Below, in pieces: positions 21,165-32,880 of a stretch of 64,000 nucleotides of DNA. The position numbers were made by a program, and so were the translations under genes. A model generated the notes under the pieces. The model saw only the letters and a list, made by a program, of their open reading frames with translations. It searched no databases and was not told the origin of the DNA. How positions within the stretch are numbered: the first letter of the stretch is position 1; every line of letters starts with the position of its first letter. Location: assembly GCA_964036045.1 (NCBI GenBank), contig OZ038378.1:56898498-56962497 (forward strand), written 5' to 3'. The DNA comes from Eutreptiella sp. 'Long Island Sound 2002' (Eukaryota; Euglenozoa; Euglenophyceae; Eutreptiales; Eutreptiaceae).

Positions 21165-22082
21165 TTAGGGCTGGCCTGCCCCCACCTGCACTATTACCCA
21201 ATCGGCCCGGAGCTGCGCTTGCCCCGCCGCTTGGGTGCATTGCTCATCCGTGGTCACCAACCACAACGGCGTTGGCGCGTGGGGCCGGAGGCGCAGGGGC
21301 TCGGGCCATGCCACATCCGCGTTAGGCTCTTGGTGATCGCTTTCCGCGACTACGTCGTGGAGGATGTACATGAGGGCTGCCGGTGGGTGGTACGCCGCCC
21401 CCCGCGTGGGGGGGGGTAGGCCGCCCCGACGGCGGTAGCCCCCGACGTGGAGGTGCAGGCCGTCCGGGGTCACCCGTGGGCCAGTGTGGGTGTCCTGCTT
21501 AGCCCTCGTGGGCCGGACCAGTCTCAGGCGGGGGTCCCGCGTGCCGGTGGTGTGGAAGAGGTGGACCAGGGTGTGGCGCCACCCGGGGTGGTTGGTGGGC
21601 TCCTGCTCGCGGCAGCAATAGTGGAGGCGTTCATCGGCGCATTGGTTGAGGCATTCCCTCACCGCCGTCGGCCACGGGTCATCGTTGTCGGGGAAGGGGT
21701 GGCGTGGCCCGTGGTCCCCCTGCCACGGCGTTGTGTGCGGCACCGTCAGGCGGCACGTGTCGCGGTGTCGCAGCTTGGCGGTGCGCAGCGTGACGATGTT
21801 GCCCGGCGGGTACTGTAGTTGGACATGGGCCGCCCTGGGGAACGCGATGGGGTTGTACAGCTCCAGTCCCAGGGCGGCCAGGGCCCGGGGTATGCGGTGG
21901 ACCCAGTCACCCCCCGCTAGAGTTGCGAACTCCTGGACGGGGTAGTGCACCTCGGGACATATTCTGTGCGCGCTGGCTATTTCCCAGAACATCTTGGTGA
22001 CCTCGGCGCGCACGGAGGTTGAGCGGTGGTGGACGAGTGTACCCACGAGGGCCACTGCTGCCTGCTGGCACCGCGTTGGCAC
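21165..22082 (-). pseudogene. LINE-D polyprotein segment between RT and RNase H
   Basis: This joins the RT to the RNase H region. The frame takes over from the RT frame by a frameshift near 22080 and stays open to the TAA at 21165-21167, after which the same frame continues. It contains GDWVHRIPRALAALGLELYN and a His/Cys-rich middle (ECLNQCADERLHYCC), and no recognised domain. Such thumb and linker regions are normally poorly conserved in LINEs. Confidence 0.55.
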
Positions 22083-23989
22083 CCTGTGAGCCCAAGGGTC
22101 CGGTCATCCTGCAGGCTGTCCCGCGAGGCGTCGAAGACGTACCGCGCCCTGTCCTTCGCGACCTGGACCGTGATGTGGTCCAGGTGGCGTGCAGTGTCGG
22201 AGTCGTCGGCGATGCAAGGGGCGACGTACTGCGTCACCCCTCCGAGGATCGCCAGGATGACGTCCTGCACCACTTTCGGTGGCCCGAGGGTGTTGAGGCA
22301 CCAGTGGTGCACCGCCGCCAGGCGTAGCCGGTGCTTGCGCTGCAGGGAGAACTCCCCGTCCGGCTGCAGCTGGAGTCCCAGGTAGGGGACGGAGTCCGCC
22401 GCTGGTACCCAGTGCCATGGGTTTTCCAGGTGGGGACAGAGGCGCAGCTGCAGGCCCGGGACCCCCTCCGTGGTGGCCATGGCGCACTTGCGGGCATTGA
22501 GCTCCATGCCCATCATCCCCAGGTACGCGGCCACTGCCTCCACGCCCTCGACGAAGTGCTGCAGCGTGTGGGCCACCATCAGCAGGTCGTCGATGTAGGC
22601 CTGAATGAGGCTGTGCTCGGCCCCTCCCGGCGGGCGCGGGCGGTGCCCCTGCGCCCTGAGCAGGGGCTCGAGGAGGAGCCCGTACAGCAGGGGGCTCTCG
22701 GGGTTGCCCTGCCGGACGCCGCGCAGCATGTGGACGGGCTGCGTTAGCCCGTGTGCCGTGACGATGCGCAGCCTGGCGCACGTGTGGAGAAAGAACAGGA
22801 GGTTGATGACCTCCGGCGGCACGGAGAGGTGGCGCAGGATGAGGTGGAGGGCGCCGTGCGGGGCGGTGTCGAGGGCGATGCGGGCATCAAAGGAGAAAAC
22901 GTAGTTGGGCCTTCCCCGCTGGAGCTGCCACTGCGCCATGAACAGTGGGGGGCCTGTCTTGGAGCCAGGGAGGGCCCCTTGCTGCCAGTCGCTGACCACT
23001 CCGTGCCGTGTGAGCACTTCCGTGATGCGCTGGGTGAGGGGGCCCGTGAGCAGCTTCATGTCCAGCTGGCCCAGGGCTATGGGCCTGTAGTCGTCCAGTC
23101 TGGCGGGGCCCGGTACCTTGGGGCTGAGCCAGATGTGCGCGTCCCTCCAGTGCATCGGCGGCGGGGCGCCGCGGAGGATGGCCCGGTAGGAGTGGACCAG
23201 GAGCCACTGGACAGGTGCCGAGAGGGCCTTGATGAAATGGGCCTCCACGTGGTTGGGACCTGGGGCCTTGCCATCGGCCTTGTCCAGGGCGGACTGCAGG
23301 TCCTGCATGGAGTACTGCTGGACCTGTGTCCAGGCCCCTTCAGGGACCCGGGGGACATGGCAGCTGAGGACTGCCTCGAAGCCTGGGAGGTCCACCGGGC
23401 GTTTGTCATACAGTTCTCGCCAGAAGGCGCGAACTGCGAACATCACGTCGTGGGCCTCCGTGAGGAGCGTTTGGGTGTTGGGGACCCGCACGTTCCAGAG
23501 GCCTGACGGGCCCGGGGCCTCTAGCTCTATGGCTCTCCGCACGGCTTTCCACCGCTGTGCGATGTCGGGGGCGTGGCGGCGCCAGAAGTCCTTGATGGCG
23601 CGCTTGCGGTCTGCCGCCAGGAGTGCGCGGAGTTGGCGAATGTCCTCCTCTAGGGCGGCTGCTTGCCTCTCCAGCTGCTCCTGTAGCTGGCCGTGTGTGG
23701 TCGGGCGGAACCCGGGCGACGCACCCCGCAGCTCCTCCGCGAGCCGGAGCGCCGCCTCGGACCGGATGCCATGCCGTGCCGCGTTTCCCTGGTACGCCGT
23801 CAGCGCGCACGCTGCCAGGGTGTCATAGCGGAGGACCGACGCCTGGAGCCGCTTTCCGCTCTCTGGAAGGTCCCCCTCCGCCGGGTCCGTCCCCACCAGG
23901 GACGGCTGCCGGCGTCCCACCACACGCGCCAGGGCGTCATGCGTCGCTTGGAGGTGTTCGAACACCTTGTCCACCGCGCCCGCTGGCAT
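21977..23989 (-). pseudogene. LINE-D reverse transcriptase
   Basis: This is the RT that copies element RNA at a nicked target. Motifs lie in canonical order, numbered from Met 23989: DKADGKAPGPNHVEAHF (236-252), LDDYRPIAL (298-306), motif A FSFDARIALD (365-374), motif B GVRQGNPESP (424-433), motif C YIDD (465-468) and LNARKCAM (497-504). A helical N-terminal linker rich in Glu, Gln and Arg precedes it. The true frame leaves this ORF near 22080, so the last 30 or so residues are out of frame. Upstream, the endonuclease frame joins by a frameshift near 24050. Catalytic residues are intact, so only the frame breaks disable it. Confidence 0.9.
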
Positions 23990-24041
23990 GGACCCGTAGG
24001 CGTGCTGCTCTGCGCGACCCAGCCAGGGCGCCAGGGAGGGT

Positions 24042-25007
24042 TCATCCTGCGCGGCGGTGACCGCCGCCCACAGGCAGTGTTGGACGGGCGCGGCCTCGGC
24101 CGTACGGGAGGAGGCGGCCCTCCGTGTGGCTGTAGGGGGTGGGTACCCCCGCGCGCCCCGCTGCGCTGAGGAGGCCCGGCAGGGCCAGGCGGACTGGGAG
24201 GTGGTCCGAGCCGATCACCTGGGGGTGTACCATGCCGCAAGCCCAAACGCTTTCCCGCAGGGACCACGGCAGGAGGGGCTCGTTGACCAGGAAGGTGTCC
24301 AACCTGTGCCGGGACGGGTGGAGCGTGGGGGTCATGTCCTCCTCGCCGCCTGCCGTGGCCCTCCGGAAACCGCAGGCCTCCCAGCCCGCTCGGAAGTGCT
24401 CCGTGGCCGGGTTGGTGGTGGCATCCATGTACATGTAGGTGTCACCGGCGATGACCACCGGGTGTCTCCCACCGAGGCTGCGTGCCGTGACATACATTTG
24501 TATGTCGGCCCAGAACGCCGCCCGTCCCGCCCACGCGGAGCAGCCTGCTTGCGGCCCGTGGACGTTGATGAGGGTGAGGCCTCCCCCGTCAGTGCAGATC
24601 TCCAGGGCCGCGGCCTTCCCGGGGACGATTTCCGTGAGACTGAGCACCTCGTGCTCCGCCACGTACTTGCTGCTGACCGCGGTGGGGAGGCCCCCCCCTC
24701 TCGAGGTGGAAGTGGCTCCCGTCACCGCCAGCCGGCTGCTGAAGAAGGGGGTGTACCCCTTGTCCCGGAGCGCCGCGGCCATGTGCATCTCCTGCGCCCA
24801 GGTGGCGATCCCTGTTTCCTGGAGCATGATGGCAAAGCCCCCCTCCTGGGGTAGCATGCCGGTGATGAGGTGCTCCTTGTCGGTACAGGCCGCAGGCCCC
24901 CGGCGCCGCCGGAGCGTGTCCCGGAGGGACCGGTCTGGCGGTACGAGGCCGTTGCGCAGGTTGGAGGAGAGGAGCCATAGGGCGTCGCACGCCGCGTCCT
25001 CCTGGAG
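24042..25007 (-). pseudogene. LINE-D apurinic-type endonuclease
   Basis: This would nick target DNA for priming. The same frame as the upstream zinc finger continues after a TGA at 25008. Motifs numbered from Met 24857: MLQETG with catalytic Glu 14, TLINVHG (95-101), VIAGDTYMYMD (135-145), SRHRLDTFLV (near 182-191) and GSDHLPV further on. The usual GDFN box is altered to GDTY, which removes the conserved Asn and may impair catalysis. The frame ends at 24042, and the RT follows after a frameshift near 24050. Confidence 0.8.
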
Positions 25008-25568
25008 TCAGCTATCCCGCATCGGCATCGCCGCTGGGTCCGCCGGCGCAGCCAGGGCATCCGGGTGCGCCGGGGCAATGGGGTTCGAGCCCGTTCCCAG
25101 CGGGGCCCACAGGGGGGCCAGGGGGGCCAGGGGAGCCAGGGGGGCCAGGGGGGCCAGCCCCCCGGGGATGGACCCTGGTTGGGCCGCACCGCCGGTCCCC
25201 GGGGCCGCCCCAGGTGCCTCCTCATTGCCGTCTGCGTGGTCGGCCGCCCGGGGCCGGGGGTGCCGGGCGTACGGGGCGTGCCATGCAGACCTCCGTGCCC
25301 TCCCTTGCAGGATGTTGGAGGCCGCGTCCTTGTCGTCCACCGGGGCTGCAGCGTGCACCGCGTGCCACGCCAGGTGTTCCAGCATTGCCCCGCTTGTGTA
25401 GTACTTGTCTGCACACAGGGGGCATTTCGTTGGTTCCGTGGCCCCTCGCGCCGGGGGAAGCGGCACTGACTTCCGGATGGCGCCCTCCGCCGCTGGTTCG
25501 AAGGGCAGGTTGGCCAGTGGAACCGTGTGTGGCGCCAGTGTGCGGCCCGGGGTCGCCGCATCGAGGGC
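25008..25568 (-). pseudogene. LINE-D C2H2 zinc-finger segment
   Basis: This is probably a DNA- or RNA-binding finger of the element. CPLCADKYYTSGAMLEHLAWH gives C-x2-C-x12-H-x3-H, about 40 codons upstream of a Gly/Ala/Pro-rich stretch containing five LAP repeats encoded by a 9 bp minisatellite (25106-25160). The frame is shared with the segments before (TGA at 25569) and after (TGA at 25008), so these are interruptions of one long ORF rather than separate genes. N-terminal C2H2 fingers are known in several LINE clades. Confidence 0.7.
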
Positions 25569-26693
25569 TCATGTCGCGGGCGCGGGCCCGAGACTCCGGA
25601 TGGCATCGCGCTGCGCGTCTGCTTGCAGCCACGTTTGCCAGTGCGTGGAGCCATTTTGGCGGTCGGGTTTGCCCCTCCATCGCAGGTCGTGGAAGGCTTG
25701 TAGCCAGTGGTACATTGTGGTCGGGACCGCCAGCTGGAGCTCTAGGTCGGCGGGGTGCGCCGCTGCCGGCCACACCCCCGGCCTCGCCGCCCGGGCGTTG
25801 TCCCTCAGCCTGACCTGGAGTAGGAGGGCGTGGTGTTCGCCCTCCCGTAGCGCCTTGACGATCATGGGGGTACAGCCTGCCACGCGGACCACGGCTTCGG
25901 GCCCCGGCAGGCGCTCGGGGTCGCAAACGACGATGTGCACGTCCGCCGGGCTGAACATGCAGACCACTCACTGCGTGTTCTGCTGTCCCCGTTGGGCCAC
26001 CGCCAGGGTAGCCGCCAGGCGGGCGTGCGTGATTGGCCCCGCGTGGAGGTCCGGGACGTCCGTGGCCCTGATGGCGTCCCCCTGCCACGCGGCCCGTAGA
26101 TGCTCCTCCTGGTCGGGGCTCCACACCAGTGCGGGGGAGTTGACCCATCCCGGTTCCTGCCTCTGGTTGGGGGCGCTGACGGTGTGTAGCAGGACTGCCA
26201 GCGGCCACGCGTCCGCCGACATATAGTAGGCCTGGGTGGGCCCCTGCTGCCAGTCGACGTGGGGCAGGGGCGGGAATGCCCCTTGCCTGGCGATGCTGTG
26301 CCAGACAGTCCAGCGGCCCCCGGCCAGGACGTGCGACCGGTACCCTCCGGCATGGCCGTGCAGGATGGCCTGGTAGCCTGCCGTCTGCAGCACCAGTGCC
26401 TCCCCTTGCTGAGGCCCGGGAGGGGGTGTGCCATCGCCCGCATCCCAGACGCGGGTGCGCCCGCGGACGGTGGCGTGCCACGAGTGTGGTGCATCGCGCT
26501 GCGGCCCTTGTATGCTTCCTGCAATCTGCGCCGGGCCGTGGTGGTGGACAAAGCTCTCCCTGCCGTCCGCCAGCAGCGCCGCCGCGACGACGTATAGCTG
26601 CTCCGCCGTGAGGGGTACCGTCGGTGCGTGCGTTGCGGCCGGCGGGCGGGGCTGCGTGTTTCGGCAGGGGACGTGGGGCAGCAGTTGCGCCGG
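25569..26693 (-). pseudogene. LINE-D polyprotein segment (unknown)
   Basis: This is in frame with both neighbours, bounded by TAG at 26694 and TGA at 25569, and cut once more by TGA at 25968. It looks like folded protein (QTAGYQAILHGHAGGYRS, ADVHIVVCDPERLPGPEAV, TMYHWLQAFHDLRW). It may be the rest of the Ulp1-like region or a separate domain. I do not recognise it. Confidence 0.4.
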
Positions 26694-28252
26694 CTACACC
26701 GCCACGGGACCCATGGTGACGGCCGGGACCGCGGACGCCAGCGCCGTGCGGTCTGCTGGTCTGTACTGCCGGAGCCCCGTAGTATCTCGGGCGAGGTGCC
26801 TGCAGGCTGCCATCCAGGCCACCGCTCCGCGGTTCGTGACGTCCGGTTTGGCACCATCCGTGCCGTCGCGCCCCCTTTGTTGTACCTTGGTGGCGGTGTA
26901 GAGCAGGGGGGCCCTGCTGCAGCGCCTCCCGGCGAGAGGGCGAGCGGGACTGGCTGCGGGAAGCCCTGCGCGCCTCGGCGCTCCGGGTGCGTGTGGTACG
27001 GGTTTTCCCGGCGGTGTTCCGGGGCCGCCCGTGGTAGGAAGAGGAGTTGGTGTAGGTACCAGTGGCCTTCCGCGGCGGAGGCGTTGCGGAGCGTTAGCCT
27101 CTGTTCCACAACCCCTCCTGGGTGCGCGGCCTCGACGCGGCGCTGCAACCCCAGGCGGCCTAGTCGGTTGGACGTGCCCGCGGGTGGGATGTGGGTCTGC
27201 GGGTAAAGCACCCGCAGCGGCTCCAGCGCCAGGTCCAGCACCTCGTCGTTGAACTGCTCCGTGGGAGCCGACGCCCTGTGCAGGGCGTGGCGGACCCCGG
27301 GTGTGGGGGCCGTGAGCTGTTCGAGCACCGGCCCCGGCGGGTACCGTGCGCCCGGGTTCGTTAGCCACTCATTGGTGTGGCTGAGTATGGCCCTCCATAC
27401 GTCCCTCGTTAAGGCGTGTTGGGGGGCCAAAGAGGGGACCATCCGTAGGAGGCGGTGGCACGCCGGCGGCGATCGCATGGGCTGTGGGGCGGCCGCGGTG
27501 ATCCACCTGCACGCCGTGCCGGGCACGATCGCCCCCCATTCCACCGTCCCCATGCCCTCGGCGTGGAGCAGCGCCTGGCCCTGGACCAGGGGGAAATAGG
27601 GGCTCGAGTGCCTGCCTCCTTCCTTCCACCGTACCCAGGCCGCCCCCGCCTGCAGGCTGCGGAGCAGGGCCACGCCGGGGAGGAGCGGCTGCGGGAAAGC
27701 CCCCTTGACGGCTTGAGTGGCGTGGGCCAGGGTGCTAATGGGCAAATACCACAACGGGAGGACCCAGGGACCCGGCAGCAGTTGCGCCTCCCCTGCGTCC
27801 CATCGCCACTCAGAGTCTGGCGGGGCGGCCGGGACCGTGCCCGTCTGCAGGATGTGGCGTGCCCTCTTGTCGGGGTGCCGTTGGAGGGTTGCCGCGAGGC
27901 TGGGCCCCTCTGCCGCGGGTGCCACTGGGAGGCTGCCTCGGGGCCTGCGCCAGGGGTAATCCTGGTCGGCCGGCCAGTTGTGGAGGTCCCGGGCGATTTC
28001 CTCCGCGGTCCCTGTGGGGGCGTCCTCCGGTGCCAGGTGCTACATGACGGCGAGCACCGCCCACGTGGAGAAGGGCCACGCCCGTGGGGGGGTGTACACC
28101 TGGATGGTCCACTGTGGGCGCGCCCGCCGCACACGGGATGCGTGGAGCACCCCTCGGACCATGTCCGCCGCCAGGACCAGCACCATTCCCGAGGGTTCCA
28201 CAATGATCCCCTCTGCGGGTCCGCTGTGGCGGCCCCGGGTGTGCAAGGCCAC
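26694..28252 (-). pseudogene. LINE-D Ulp1-like region, candidate Cys replaced by Arg
   Basis: This has features of a C48-type protease, like the one in LINE-C. PTEQFNDEVLDLAL (27224-27265) matches the WLND-type start, and EGHWYLHQLLF has a candidate catalytic His at 27062-27064. After a frameshift near 26905, at a run of six G, KPDVTNRGAVAWMAA occupies the Cys-box position, but the expected Cys is Arg (CGC at 26829-26831). TAG at 28040 also interrupts the frame. If the reading is right the protease is dead in this copy. The Cys-box alignment is the weakest part of the assignment. Confidence 0.4.
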
Positions 28253-28692
28253 TTCCGCCTGTCCCGCGTGGTTGACTCGGTCGCGGGCTCCTGGATGTTC
28301 ACGCTGCGGCGTGCGGTCTCATCCAGCATCCAGCCCTGCGCCATCCCGTAGCGTAGGGCGGCGCATGCGGCCGCGGGTCCCACCTCGGGCAGCGCTCCGT
28401 CTTCGGGGCCGGGCTGAGGGTGCTGTTTGGGGCACCAGCCTTCGCCGGTGCAGTGGCCCCGTTTCCACACGGGGCAGAGGGTGGGCAGGCTGCCCGCCGG
28501 CGGGGCAGGTTCCGCGTGCGCGCTTCCTGTGGAGGGCTCCGGTACTGCCTCCAGGTCGGAGTCCGTGCCCGCGTCCCCTTGTGATGGGTCTCCTTCGCCG
28601 TCTCTGGTTCCCCGCGCCCTGATGACCTCGTGTGCTGCGTCCAGTGTTGGAGATCGGGGGCGTGTTTTGCGTGGAGCTGCGGGTTCCGCCAT
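28253..28692 (-). pseudogene. LINE-D ORF start with CCCH zinc finger
   Basis: This is the first ORF after the 420 bp array. The start at 28692 gives an acidic, Pro-rich N-terminus, then a CCCH finger LCPVWKRGHCTGEGWCPKQH (Cys 73, 81, 87 and His 91; C-x7-C-x5-C-x3-H), a type that binds RNA. About 45 residues later the plausible sequence switches to the frame that opens at 28252, so a frameshift lies near 28260. It is likely the N-terminus of the element polyprotein or an RNA-binding ORF1. Confidence 0.6.
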
Positions 28693-28766
28693 TGTTGTGT
28701 CGCTGTGCCTAAGAGCAGGGGGTGGGGTGCGGATGTCCTGTGGCTGGTGCGTTCGTGCGTTGGTGC

Positions 28767-31700
28767 GTTGCTCGCTGTGGGGGTGGCGGAAGGGCGTCCC
28801 CAGGGGGGGTGCCTCCCACCGTTGTTTGAGGGGCGTCTGAGGTCAGGCGCTGTCCCTCCCCCGACCGCCCGCCCGTTGGGCGGGCTGTTGGTGTCCGCTA
28901 CCCACGTGCTGTGGGCGCGGGTGTGTGGGTGTGGGGGCCCAACACTGTCCCTCTGGCCTGCATGCCCTGCGTGGGCTTCGTGCCATGGGGCCGCCGGGGG
29001 GCCGTCCCCGGGGGGGGGCGGCCTGCCACCGTTGTGAGGGGCGTCTGGTGTCAGGCGCTGTCCCTCCCCCGTCCGCCCGTCCTCTGGAGCGGATAGCCAG
29101 GGTTCCGCGACCCGTGTGTCCCGGGTGCGGTCGGTGCGGGCGTGGGGACCCAGCACCGGCCCCACAGCGTGCGCCCTTGCAGGCCGGCGTTGCTCGCTGT
29201 GGGGGTGGCGGAAGGGCGTCCCGGGGGGGGGTGCCTTCCACCATTGTGAGGGGCGTCTGAGGTCAGGCGCTGTCCCTCCCCCGACTGCCCGTCCACTGGG
29301 CGGGCTGTTGGGGTCCGCCACCCACGTGCTGTGGGCGCGGGTGTGTGGGTGTGGGGGGCCAACACTGTCCCCTTGGCCTGCATGCCCTGTTGGGGCTGCG
29401 TGCCGCGGGGTTGGTGGGGGGCCGTCCCCGGGGGGGTGGCCTGCCACCGTTGTGAGGGGCGCCTGGTGTCAGGCGCTGTCCCTCCCCCGGCCGCCTGTCC
29501 TCTGGAGCGGGCAGCCAGGGTTCCGTGACCTGTGTGTCCCAGGTGCGGTCGGTGCGGGCGTGGGGACCCAGCACCTGCCCCGCAGCGTGCGCCCTTGCAG
29601 GCCGGCGTTGCTCGCTGTGGGGGTGGCGGAAGGGCGTCCCCGGGGGGGGTGCCTGCCACCGTTGTGAGGGGCGCCTGGTGTCAGGCGCTGTCCCTCTCCC
29701 GGCCGCCCGTCCTCTGGAGCGGGCAGCCAGGGTTCCGCGACCCGGTGTCCCGGGTGCGGTCGGTGCGGGCGTGGGGACCTAGCACCGGCCCCACAGCGTG
29801 CGCCATTGCGGGACGGTGTTGCTCGCTGTGGGGGTGGCGGAAGGGCGTCCCCGGGAAGGGTGCTTTCCACCATTGTGAGGGGCATCTGAGGTCAGGCGCT
29901 GTCCATCCCCCGATGGCCCGCCCGCTGGGCGGGCTGTTGGGGTCTGCCACCCACGTGCTGTGGGCTCGAGTGTGTGGGTGTGGGGGCCCAACACTGTCCC
30001 TCTGGCCTGCATGCCCTGTGGGGGCTGTGTGCCGCGGGGGTGGTGGAGGCCCTCCCCGGGGGGGGGTGGCCTGCCACCGTTGTGGGGGGCGCCTGGAGTC
30101 AGGCACTGTCCCTCTCCCGGCCGCCCGTCCTCTGGAGCGGGCAGCCAGGGTTCCGCGACCTGTGTGTCCCAGGTGCGGTCGGTGCGGGCGTGGGGACCCA
30201 GCACCGGTCCCACAGAGTGAGCCCTTGCGGGCCGGCGTTGCTCGCTGTGGGGGTGGCGGAAGGGCGTCCGCGGGGGGGGTGCCTTCCAACATTGTGAGGG
30301 GCGTCTGAGGTCAGGCGTTGTCCCTCCCCCGACTGCCCGCCCACTGGGGCGGGCTGTTGGGGTCCGCCACCAACTTGCTGTGGGCGCAGCCGTGTGGGTG
30401 TGGGAGCCCAACACTGTCCCCTTGGCGTGCATGCCCTGTTGGGGCTGCGTGCCGCGGGGGTGGTGGGGGGCCGTCCCCGGGGGGGGTGGCCTGCCACCGT
30501 TGTGAGGGGCCCCTGGTGTCAGGCGCTGTCCCTCCCCCGAGCGCCCGTCCTCTGGAGCGGGCAGCCAGGGTTCCGCGACCCGGTGTCCCGGGTGCGGTCT
30601 GTGCTGCCGTGGGGACCCAGCACCGGCCCCACAGCGTGTGCCCTTGCGGGCCGGCGTTGCTCGCTGTGGGGTTGGCGGAAGGGCGTCCCCGGGGGGGGTG
30701 CCTTCCACCATTGCGAGGGGCGTCTGAGGTCAGGCATTGTCCCTCCCCCGACTGCCCGCCCACTGGGGCGGGCTGTTGGGGTCCGCCACCCACGTGCTGT
30801 GGGCGCGGGTTTGTGGGTGTGGGGGCCCAACACCGTCCCCTTGGCCTGCATGCCCTGTGGGGGCTGCGTGCCGCGGGGGTGGTGGGAGGCCGTCCCCTGG
30901 GGGGGTGGCCTGCCACCGTTGTGAGGGGCGCCTGGAGTCAGGCGCTGTCCCTCCCCCGACCGCCCGTCCTCTGGAGCGGGCAGCTAGGGTTCCGCGACCC
31001 GGTGTCCCGGGTGCGGTTGGTGCGGGCATGGGGACCCAGCACCGGCCCCACAGCGTGCGCCCTTGCGGGCTGGCGTTGCTCGCTGTGGGGGTGGCGGAGG
31101 GGCGTCCCTGAGGGAGGTGCCTTCCACCGTTGTGAGGGGCGTCTGAGGTCAGGCGCTGTCCCTCCCCCGACCGCCCGCCCGCTGGGCGGGCCGTTCAGGT
31201 CCGCCACCCACGTGCTGTGGGCGCGGGTGTGTGGGTGTGTGTGCCCAACACTGCTCCCTTGGCCTGCATGCCCCGTGGAGGCTGTGTGCCGCGGGGGTGG
31301 TGGGGGGCTGTCCCCGGGGGGGGTGGCCTGCCACGGTTGTCAGAGGTGTCTGGTGTCAGGCGCTGTCCCTCCCCCAGCCGCCCGTCCTCTGGAGCAGGCA
31401 GCCAGGGTTCCGCGACCCGTGTGTCCCGGGTGCGGTCGGTGCGGGCGTGGGGACCCAGCACCGCCCCACAGCGTGCGCCCTTGCGGGCCGGCGTTGCTCG
31501 CTGTGGAGCTGGCGGAAGGGCGTCCCCGGGGGGGGTGCCTCCTACCATTGTGAGGGGCGTCTGAGGCCAGGCGCTGTCCCTCCCCGGACTGCCCGCCCAC
31601 CGGGCGGGCTGTTGGGGTCCGCCACCCACGTGCTGTGGGCGCAGGTGTGTGGGTGTGGGAGCCCAACACTGTCCCCTTGGCCTGCATACCCTGTGGGGGC

Positions 31701-32880
31701 GGCATGCCGCGGGGATGGTGGGGGGCCGTCCCCGGGGGGGGTCGCCTGCCAGCGCTGTGGGGGGCGCCTGGTGTCAGGAGCTGTCCCTCCCCCGGCCGCC
31801 CGTCCTCTGGAGCGGGCAGCCAGGGTTCCGCGACCCGTGTGTCCCGGGTGCGGTCGGTGCGGGCATGGGGACCCAACACTGGCCCCACAGCATGCGCCCT
31901 TGCGGGCCGGCGTTGCTCGCAGTGGGGGTGGCTGAAGGGCGTTCCCGGGGGGGGTGCCTTCCACCATTGTGAGGGGCGTCTGAGGTCAGGCGCTGTCCCT
32001 CCCCCGGCTGCCCGCCCACTGGGCGGGCTGTTGGGGTCCGCCACCCACCAGCTGTGGGCGCGGGTGTGTGGGTGTGGGGGTCCAACACTGTCCCCTTGCA
32101 CTGCATGCTCTGTTGGGGCTGCGTGCCGCGGGGCTGGTGGGGGGCCGTCTCCGGGGGGGGTGGCCTGCCACTGTTGTGAGGGGCGCCTGGTGTCAGGCGC
32201 TGTCCCTCCCCCGGCCGCCCGTCCTCTGGAGCGGGCAGCCAGGGTTCCGCGACCCGTGTGTCCCGGGTGCGGTCGGTGCGGGCGTGGGGACCTAGCACCC
32301 GCCCCACAGCGTGCGCCCTTGCGGGCCGGCGTTGCTCGCTGTGGGGCTGGCGGAAAGGCGTCCCCGGAGGGGGTGCCTTCCACCATTGTGAGGGGCGTCT
32401 GAGGTCAGGAGCTGTCCCTCCCCCGACTGGCCGCCCACTGGGCGGGCTGTTGGGGTCCGCCACCACGTGCTGTGGGTGCGGGTGTGTTGGTGTGGATGCC
32501 GAACACTGTCCCTTTGGCCTGCATACCCTGTGGGGGCTGCGTGCCGCGGGGGTGGTGGGGGGCCGTCCCCGGGGGGGGGTTGGCCTGCCACCGTTGTGAG
32601 GGGCGTCTTGTGTCAGGCGCTGTCCCTCCCCCGGCCGCCCGTCCTCTGGGGCGGGCAGCCAGGGTTCCGCGACCCGTGTGTCTCGGGTGCGGTTGGTGCG
32701 GGCGTGGGGACCCTGCACCAGCCCCACGGCGCGCGCCCTTGCGGGCTGGCGTTGCGCGCCGTGGGGGTGGCGGTACGGCGTCCCCGGGGGGGTTGCCGTC
32801 CGCCGCTGTGAGGGGCGTCTGGGGTCCGACGCTCCCCCTCCCCCGGCTGCCCGCCCTCTGGGCGGGCTGCCGGGGCTCGT
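28767..32880. repeat. 420 bp tandem array (about 9.5 units)
   Basis: Units begin with GTTGCTCGCTGTGG at 28767, 29189, 29607, 29818, 30237, 30657, 31077, 31496, 31914, 32333 and 32752. Spacing is 418-422 bp except one 211 bp half-unit. Each unit is itself a diverged dimer, since the GTGAGGGGCGYCTG block recurs at half-unit distance. The array ends 75 bp upstream of the first LINE-D ATG, so it could act as promoter monomers. A lone diverged unit lies in each 3.1 kb repeat. Confidence 0.9.

Noticed and set aside
28299-32727. Overlapping frames across the 420 bp array on both strands
   Set aside because: They follow the repeat period exactly and change with unit indels. Repeat translation, not genes.
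28767-32880. CRISPR-like regular array
   Set aside because: Units are 420 bp with no spacer/repeat alternation, and the context is eukaryotic retroelements.
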